From assembly GCA_036898135.1 (NCBI GenBank), contig CM072515.1, forward strand, positions 23,292,700 to 23,356,699: a DNA stretch of 64,000 nt, given 5' to 3'. Positions 59,869-64,000 of this stretch are shown one piece after another (the first letter of the stretch is position 1; every line of letters starts with the position of its first letter). The notes beneath the pieces were generated by a model. The model was given only the letters and a program-made list of their open reading frames with translations. It ran no database searches and was not told the DNA's origin. The translations under genes were made by a program, and so were the position numbers. Source of the stretch: Oncomelania hupensis (Eukaryota; Mollusca; Gastropoda; Littorinimorpha; Pomatiopsidae).

Positions 59869-62118
59869 GGATTTTTATATAGTGGGTACTCCAGCCTATG
59901 ACCAGACTCACCACGCTTTACATAGTCATTACATATAAGTACATGCACTCGATGAAACATCCCTTTTACTACAATACACCAAAAGACGGGACAGTAAAGG
60001 TACAGACTATTTACAACTATGTACATACATTACAAAAAAGACAAAAATATACTATTTACAACTATGTACACAAATGACAAAAAAGACAGAAAATAGAATA
60101 GCAAAAACCTATTCACAGCTATTTATATGCCCGGTTAGGCCCAGGAAGAAAAACAGTATAAATATTTACAGCCGTTTGTACACATACTGACAAGTGTGTC
60201 TACAACAAGAAATCAATAGAATATTTTGGACATGTTTTCAGAGAAGGTGTCAAACCAAGCCAAAATAAGCTCAAGACCATCCTCGATCTGCCTACATGAA
60301 CCAATATGGTGGAGGGCTGAAGTCTTCTAGGAATTATGAACTTTTGTGGAGCTCATCACATTCTAAGCTACGCCATGATGACTCATGATCTACACCAGGT
60401 GACTAAAATTATGACTCCCTGATCGTGGATTGGGAAGCACAACACAGTATTCGCCAAGGTAAAAAACAGCACACAGCATAGAGGCAGTGCTTAATTTGAC
60501 TCCTTTTAGTCACACTGCCTGAACCTAACAATAGCCTGGTTGGACCTCTGACAGCCAGCGTGCTTGGGAGTTTTCGTTCCAGAATCTACGATATCGTGAT
60601 AAGACACCATTTTTGCTTTGTGTAGCAGCATATCTAAATTTTCTGGTAATTCTGAATAAATAAGTTTTGTTTTTGTTTTTTAAAATTTATTATGTTGAAT
60701 GTGTTTGAGATTCTCCTCTTTGTTTTATAGCATTTTGCCTGCGTCAGTTCCTTTGCTTTTTAAAAAACCTGTTTAGAAGGTTCTTGAATTTTTTTAGGCT
60801 TAATTCATATTAGTAACAAATCTTTGAAGTGTAAATGTGCTGTTTGTTACGCAATGTTGGACTGAATCTTACAGAACATATTAAAAAAAAAAATTTAAAA
60901 CTTCGTTTCTGAAGTAGTTAATCCTAACTAACGCTATACACACTCTGAACAGACCGGAGCAGCCCGTGCTCACAGTGTGGTTATGCTGCTGCATGTGTAG
61001 AAACTGCTGTGAAGAGGCTTATGTTTGGGGCATGTACTGAACCGACAGAAAGAAAGGGAAAATGTGGGGCATGGGAGTGTTTGGAGGGGGTGGCAGTGAT
61101 CAGGCAGTCTATTTTTATCTCCATCCTAAACCACAGCGTCTGAGTTGCCATGAGCACTCAGTGCAGCGACGACCCTTGCTTTATTTTGCCCCGAAGAAGC
61201 CGACCGAGATCTACACTGATGATGAAAGTCCAATAGGAGTCTCAGCTGCACTCACTCAAGATGGTCGCATCATCCAATTTGCAAGCCATGCTCTCACATC
61301 AACTGAACAACGGTACTCACAAACTGAAAGAGAAGCTCTAGCCATCACCTGGTGTTGATTTAGGTCCCTACCCCTTGTTCCATGGGATGGTTATCCCCGT
61401 ATGCCCTATCACTAATGGTGGGTGTAAACGTAAACCTCAATATTCACTCTTCAAATGATGTGAACCGCTTCATATGACGTGCATCTCTGGCAATGAGTTA
61501 ATGCACCAAATAGTATTACAATGGAGGCAAAATAAAGAAACATACTTGACATCTGTCCTCAGCAGTCCTCATGGCTTCACTCAGTGTCAAGCCATTCCCT
61601 TCTCGAATATTGTCTTCCCACCACTTTTTCTGTTTCCCTCCTCTTTTGACTCCTTGCACCGTGCCTTGCAAGACGGCTTTTGCCAAACCAGAAGCTCTAG
61701 AGCGGTGGCCATACCATCAGAATTTCTGTTGTCCAATGATTTGTGTGATAGTCTGTCGGACTTTCTCGTTGGGTGATGCGATGAGTATAGGAAATGTCCA
61801 GAAGTCTTCTGTAGCATCTCATCTCCATGCTTTGTATTCTTCATTGTAGGTCTGCTGTGAGGGTCCATGTTTCACAAGAGTATAGGAAGATGATGACAAG
61901 GGGGTGCCTATAGTGATTTACCACTAACATAAATTCCAAACGCAGATGTAACTATATTTATAAAGAAATACAGTGTGCAATTACATGCTGTAAACTGACC
62001 TGGTGGCAATAATTTCTCGATTTTTGAAGAAAGCGATTTTGGTGATTTCGTTGGTGTGACCTTTCAAACGGAACAGTCCAGCCTCGCTTACCAGGTCCCA
62101 TACAGTAACATCTGTGTC
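41218..62118 (-). CDS. WDR3: WD repeat protein WDR3 (UTP12/Dip2), 22 exons, 5' end off the right edge
   Basis: Nucleolar WD40 protein of the small-subunit processome (UTP-B), needed for 18S rRNA maturation. Exons in transcript order: 62000-62118, 58167-58245, 57645-57740, 57328-57429, 56914-57015, 56537-56628, 56050-56194, 55406-55632, 54846-54939, 54469-54573, 53908-53990, 53577-53718, 52797-52954, 51752-51863, 51213-51347, 49356-49409, 48921-48983, 48337-48429, 47385-47473, 46274-46402, 41505-41598, 41218-41367. All phases join: 820 residues to TAG at 41218-41220. Sequence markers are KDTDV-type WD blades ([14 protein letters not shown]), [47 protein letters not shown], the UTP12 C-terminal domain ([17 protein letters not shown], then [14 protein letters not shown]) and a lysine-rich end. 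An acidic insert (EEEDDE...) lies in exon 57328-57429. Vertebrate WDR3 is about 940 residues, so roughly 120 N-terminal residues lie beyond base 64000. Confidence 0.95.
41727..41761. repeat. TAA microsatellite
   Basis: A run of ATA/TAA trinucleotides ending about 15 bases before the DNA transposon at 41777. Confidence 0.9.
41777..45246 (-). mobile_element. Complete DNA transposon with TIRs and subterminal repeat arrays, in a WDR3 intron
   Basis: Ends are perfect inverted repeats over at least 22 bp (GAAGGGTTGCATGAC..., 41777-41798 and 45225-45246). They are flanked by ATAT at 41773-41776 and 45247-45250; because ATAT is palindromic, the target duplication could be TA, AT or ATAT. A 19-bp motif containing ACAAAACGC recurs inside both ends in inverted orientation. 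Left copies are at 41789, 41982 and 42016. Right copies are at about 45035, 45068, 45121 and 45216, with a degenerate one near 45188. It encodes one three-exon gene. The insertion is in the WDR3 intron between 46274 and 41598. Confidence 0.85.
42274..44900 (-). CDS. Putative transposase (DUF7869-like), three exons, 588 residues
   Basis: Exons 44652-44900, 43934-44102 and 42274-43622 join in phase from an ATG at 44900 to TGA at 42274-42276. Splice sites are consensus. The N-terminus is basic ([20 protein letters not shown]). The middle reads [19 protein letters not shown], as in a large family of uncharacterised animal proteins. The core has [11 protein letters not shown], then [12 protein letters not shown], then [20 protein letters not shown]...D...E arrangement of an RNase H-fold transposase is my inference. 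The DUF7869 label is from memory and needs an HMM check. Because the gene lies within perfect TIRs it is taken as the element's own transposase. No stop or frameshift is seen. Confidence 0.8.
45462..45605 (-). mobile_element. tRNA-derived SINE head (Arg-CCT-like)
   Basis: The minus strand from about 45605 folds like a tRNA: an anticodon arm with CCT in a seven-base loop and a perfect T arm with box B GGTTCGATTCC (45541-45551 complement). The acceptor strands do not pair, and a SINE-like body (GGTTTTCTCCGGTTTCC) follows. It is therefore a SINE, not a functional tRNA gene. Confidence 0.65.
45788..45890 (+). mobile_element. SINE 3' fragment
   Basis: The GTGGGCGACTCAGGTGGC...AAGAACGATTAAAG segment is homologous to the 3' part of the SINE at 29911-30345, ending in an A-rich tail. 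Confidence 0.75.
46160..46224. repeat. G-rich minisatellite next to a WDR3 splice donor
   Basis: About four copies of a GGGTTGGGTGGAAGG-type unit on the plus strand, 50-110 bases inside the intron that starts at 46273. The pre-mRNA of WDR3 would be C-rich here; the other strand could form G-quadruplexes. Confidence 0.7.
47549..48189. repeat. Interspersed repeat of unknown class, copy 2
   Basis: Homologous to 39197-39756 in the same orientation, inside the WDR3 intron between 48337 and 47473. It contains an extra C-rich insertion near 47650-47680. Its class could not be identified. Confidence 0.8.
49964..51059 (-). mobile_element. hAT-like element with CAGAG...CTCTG ends
   Basis: The TIR CAGAGCATGGAATT (49964-49977) is complementary to 51046-51059, and the flanks share ATTTTT (49958-49963, 51060-51065). 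Near the left end is a GC-rich hairpin motif (50012-50042) almost identical to that of the hAT copy at 17852-17885. On the minus strand about 50357-50850 holds a lysine- and serine-rich, frame-broken coding remnant ([18 protein letters not shown]). No transposase core is seen, so it is likely an internally deleted copy. It is in a WDR3 intron. Confidence 0.65.
52034..52676. mobile_element. TTAA-flanked element, piggyBac-like, non-autonomous
   Basis: Bounded by TTAA at 52030-52033 and 52677-52680, with short imperfect inverted ends (CTCTTTCTATAC against GTATAGAATGAG). TTAA target duplication is the hallmark of piggyBac-type elements. The interior of 643 bp has no recognisable transposase. It is in the WDR3 intron between 52797 and 51863. 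Confidence 0.6.
58372..58490 (+). mobile_element. SINE 3' fragment
   Basis: The segment containing GTGGGCGCCTCAAGCGGC and AGCACTATACAAGAACATTG is homologous to the 3' end of the SINE at 29911-30345, with an AAAATA-type tail. Confidence 0.75.
59110..59440 (-). mobile_element. LINE C-terminal fragment
   Basis: On the minus strand a broken frame resembles the C-terminus of CR1-like reverse transcriptases (FAHFYQAMI, then [17 protein letters not shown], then a LPSGR-like end). It is short and diverged, so confidence is moderate. Confidence 0.5.
59833..60180 (-). repeat. SINE-like 3' end with ATA microsatellite and a local 45-bp tandem repeat
   Basis: An ATA/TAA run (59833-59867) adjoins CGGATTTTTATATAGTG, the complement of a common SINE tail. 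At about 60005-60095 a unit starting CTATTTACAACTATGTACA occurs twice in tandem. No coding content. Confidence 0.5.
61554..61895 (-). mobile_element. LINE fragment related to the copy in GRIN1
   Basis: Plus-strand sequence from CTGTCCTCAGCAGTCCTCAT to about 61895 aligns with 10634-10995, the C-terminal coding region of the LINE at 10545-12819, with scattered differences and a gap of about 20 bases. The tail and the RT core are missing. Confidence 0.85.
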
Positions 62119-62499
62119 CTAAAAACAAATAACAAATAAAATATTTTTATCAATGACAGGAATTTTTCTCACGTACACTTCTGCATTTGTACATATATAG
62201 AATCTTGTACCTTGCTCTGGAAAATTACTGTACAAATGTTGTGTGCCATCAAAACTGGTCAAATCTTCACAATAATTGTCATTAAAAATTACTCTATGTG
62301 CTGATGCCTGGTCTGCTCAACAATGTCCACACATGCCGTCAAGAGTACTATGCGTAATTATTGGCACTATAAACCTAATAAATCATATAGTGGGCACTAA
62401 TAGGATGATCATGGCAAATACAGGGGAACTGGCAATGTAAGACTGACAAACAACATGAACATACCATAATAAAAAATACTATGGGTATTGGCACACAAT

Positions 62500-63960
62500 A
62501 ATAATAAAAGGGTCTACAGAAAATACAAAAAGAGCGAAAAGGGGCAGCAAAAAGGGGAACGAAAAGAGCAAAAATAAGCGAAACGGACCCCAAAATAGTA
62601 AACAGAAGCCTAATTAAGCTTAATCCATATTGAAAGAAGTGGTTAGAGAGTGAATTTGATTAACTACTAATGTATGTATATAAAATTTTCTTGGCCGATT
62701 CAGAGATATTAATTTATAATTCAGACCATCAATCCAAGACCAGCAAAAAGATGAATGTAAAGAGCAAAAATGGGAATAAAACCGCGAAAAAGGAAATGTT
62801 ATAAGCAAAAAGAATTTGTAAGGAGGCGAATTTATATCAATTGAGGTATTTACTGGGTAAATTGGATCACATATCACTTAGTGCAAGCTGATTCTGGCAT
62901 TTCCAGTAGTTGCAGACATCAATCCAAGACGATCAAAAAGAGGAATGCAAAAAGCACAAAGGGAAATAAAAGAGCAAAAGGATTTAAAATTCAAAAAAAC
63001 ATTATTAAATATGAATTAAATGCATATCAATTGAGGTGTTTATTGGGTAAATTGGATCACATATGGCTAACAAATCATCTCGATATAGCAGTGCTCGAAA
63101 TTAGCGGGGGCCCGGGGCCAAAAACCCGCAAAGTTGATTTCGGGCTCGGAAAGTTGAAAAACGAAGAGCCCGCTTGGCCCGCAAAATAATTTGTCTGCTA
63201 CAGCTAGCTCTACTCGGCAGTTTCGTATTTGGGCCAAGGGAAGCAACCCACACCGGTGCCCTAAATTTGGACAGAAAAAAACACAGACAAAATAAGCGGA
63301 AACCCTTTAATTTTGCACTCAAAAGTTTAATATACACTTCAATATCTTTTTAATATAATAAACAAAAGGCTATGGCACAACATAAGCGCAAAATGTCCAT
63401 CTTTGCAAGTACGAAAGTATGGCTACATATCGTCGCCATACAGTTGCTAAAACAAGTCACAAAACTGAAAAGTATTATACAAGAGACTCACTTGATTTTT
63501 AATTTTGTTTCATGGCCATTTCAGGCTCACTAGTCACTGGAATATGTGTGTCACTGAATGTGTGTGTGTGTTGTTTCACCTTTTTTGTTGGTAATGTTTG
63601 AAAGTGAAAGAAAAGGCAAATAAAAATGACATCACTCAGCAACATTGGAAATTCAATTGTTTTTATTTTAGATTATCAGACAAATTGTACTTTCTACTTA
63701 TTTTATTGTCAATAATTCTTTTGTTTTTTGTTTGCATTATTTTTCAAGTTGGGCCCCGAAAGTTGCTTGTGGGCCCTCAAATTTTTCAATCAAGGGGCCC
63801 GGTGGCCCCCAAAGAAAAAAGTTAATTTCTAGCCCTGATTATAGGGTCCGTAATGTGGATTCGATCAAATAGCAAAAAAGGGGGGATAAATGAGTAAAAA
63901 TAACATGTAATAAGCAAAAGAATTCAAAAGGAGGTGAATGCGTATCAATTGAAGTAATTA
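62500..63960. repeat. A-rich tandem-like repeat, interrupted by a hAT-type MITE
   Basis: Diverged units of roughly 170-190 bp rich in AGCAAAA and ATCAATTGAGGT-like motifs recur at about 62690-62880, 62905-63066 and 63850-63960, with a likely extra unit near 62510-62600. The third unit is separated by the MITE at 63089-63837. The unit shares CATCAATCCAAGAC and GGTAAATTGGATCACATAT. No WDR3 exon is visible here. Confidence 0.6.
63089..63837. mobile_element. hAT-type MITE with CAG..GAAATTA ends
   Basis: Left end CAGTGCTCGAAATTAG, right end complementary to CAGGGCTAGAAATTAA; the next inward bases are G/C-rich on both sides (GGGGGCCCGGGGCC and GGGGGCCACCGGGCC). At 749 bp without a transposase it is non-autonomous. 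Flanks (GATATAG, ATTATAG) are only loosely similar, so the target duplication has decayed or the borders are slightly off. Confidence 0.75.
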
Positions 63961-64000
63961 CTAAATCCATAAATAAATCAAGTGCTGGATTTGAGGGAAT

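Larger units (their letters stand above)
58510..61360 (+). pseudogene. Degenerate Ty3/gypsy retrotransposon pieces
   Basis: Decayed pieces in collinear order within the WDR3 intron between 62000 and 58245. They are a gag remnant (about 58525-58690, [19 protein letters not shown]), RT start (about 59510-59610, [18 protein letters not shown] then FSEIDLN), RT catalytic region (about 59750, [11 protein letters not shown]), the RT-RNase H connection (about 60190-60360, [15 protein letters not shown]) and RNase H (about 61190-61355, [19 protein letters not shown]). Many stops and shifts break it and no LTR is seen. Its type differs from elements A and B. Other repeats interrupt it. Confidence 0.75.

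Overview
The window is eukaryotic nuclear DNA: AT-rich, intron-dense and packed with transposable elements. Both host genes are animal orthologues, and the repeats (tRNA-derived SINEs, an endonuclease-RT LINE with a GGATA-type tail, gypsy elements) suggest a lophotrochozoan, probably a mollusc. The clade is inference; no marker gene here settles it.

Layout. (1) 356-15551, minus strand: 15 coding exons of a GluN1-type NMDA receptor subunit. The signal peptide and start are at 15551; the final membrane segment and cytoplasmic tail lie beyond base 1. Its introns hold four inverted-repeat or MITE-like elements, a 5'-truncated LINE and a relic partial duplication of exon 7. (2) 15.6-41.2 kb: a TE-rich intergenic block. 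It contains a LINE tail, a broken hAT transposase, a 93-bp micro-MITE with an exact 8-bp target duplication, two complete LTR retrotransposons with exact 5-bp target duplications (A, 21199-29583; B, 31303-36902), a SINE, a LINE RNase H fragment and a repeat of unknown class. (3) 41218-62118, minus strand: 22 exons of WDR3 (UTP12/Dip2), a ribosome-biogenesis WD40 protein. Its first exon or exons lie beyond base 64000. Its introns host a complete 3.5-kb DNA transposon, hAT-like and TTAA-type non-autonomous elements, SINE pieces, a degenerate gypsy element and LINE pieces. (4) 62.1-64 kb: intron or upstream DNA with an A-rich repeat interrupted by a hAT-type MITE.

Main points of interest. Elements A and B have Ty3/gypsy-type proteins, but integrase lies upstream of reverse transcriptase, the Ty1/copia order known from Gmr1-like elements. 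A is intact and very young: its LTRs differ by one base. B has a disrupted protease region and has lost most of its RT and RNase H, yet its LTRs differ at only 4 of 636 positions. Its leader carries seven tandem 15-bp units, each a perfect GAAnnTTCnnGAA heat-shock-element pattern. In a WDR3 intron, 41777-45246 is a self-contained DNA transposon with inverted ends, arrays of an ACAAAACGC motif at both ends, and a three-exon gene for a 588-residue putative DDE-type transposase.

All family assignments come from reading motifs, without database searches. Exon borders come from splice signals plus phase continuity.
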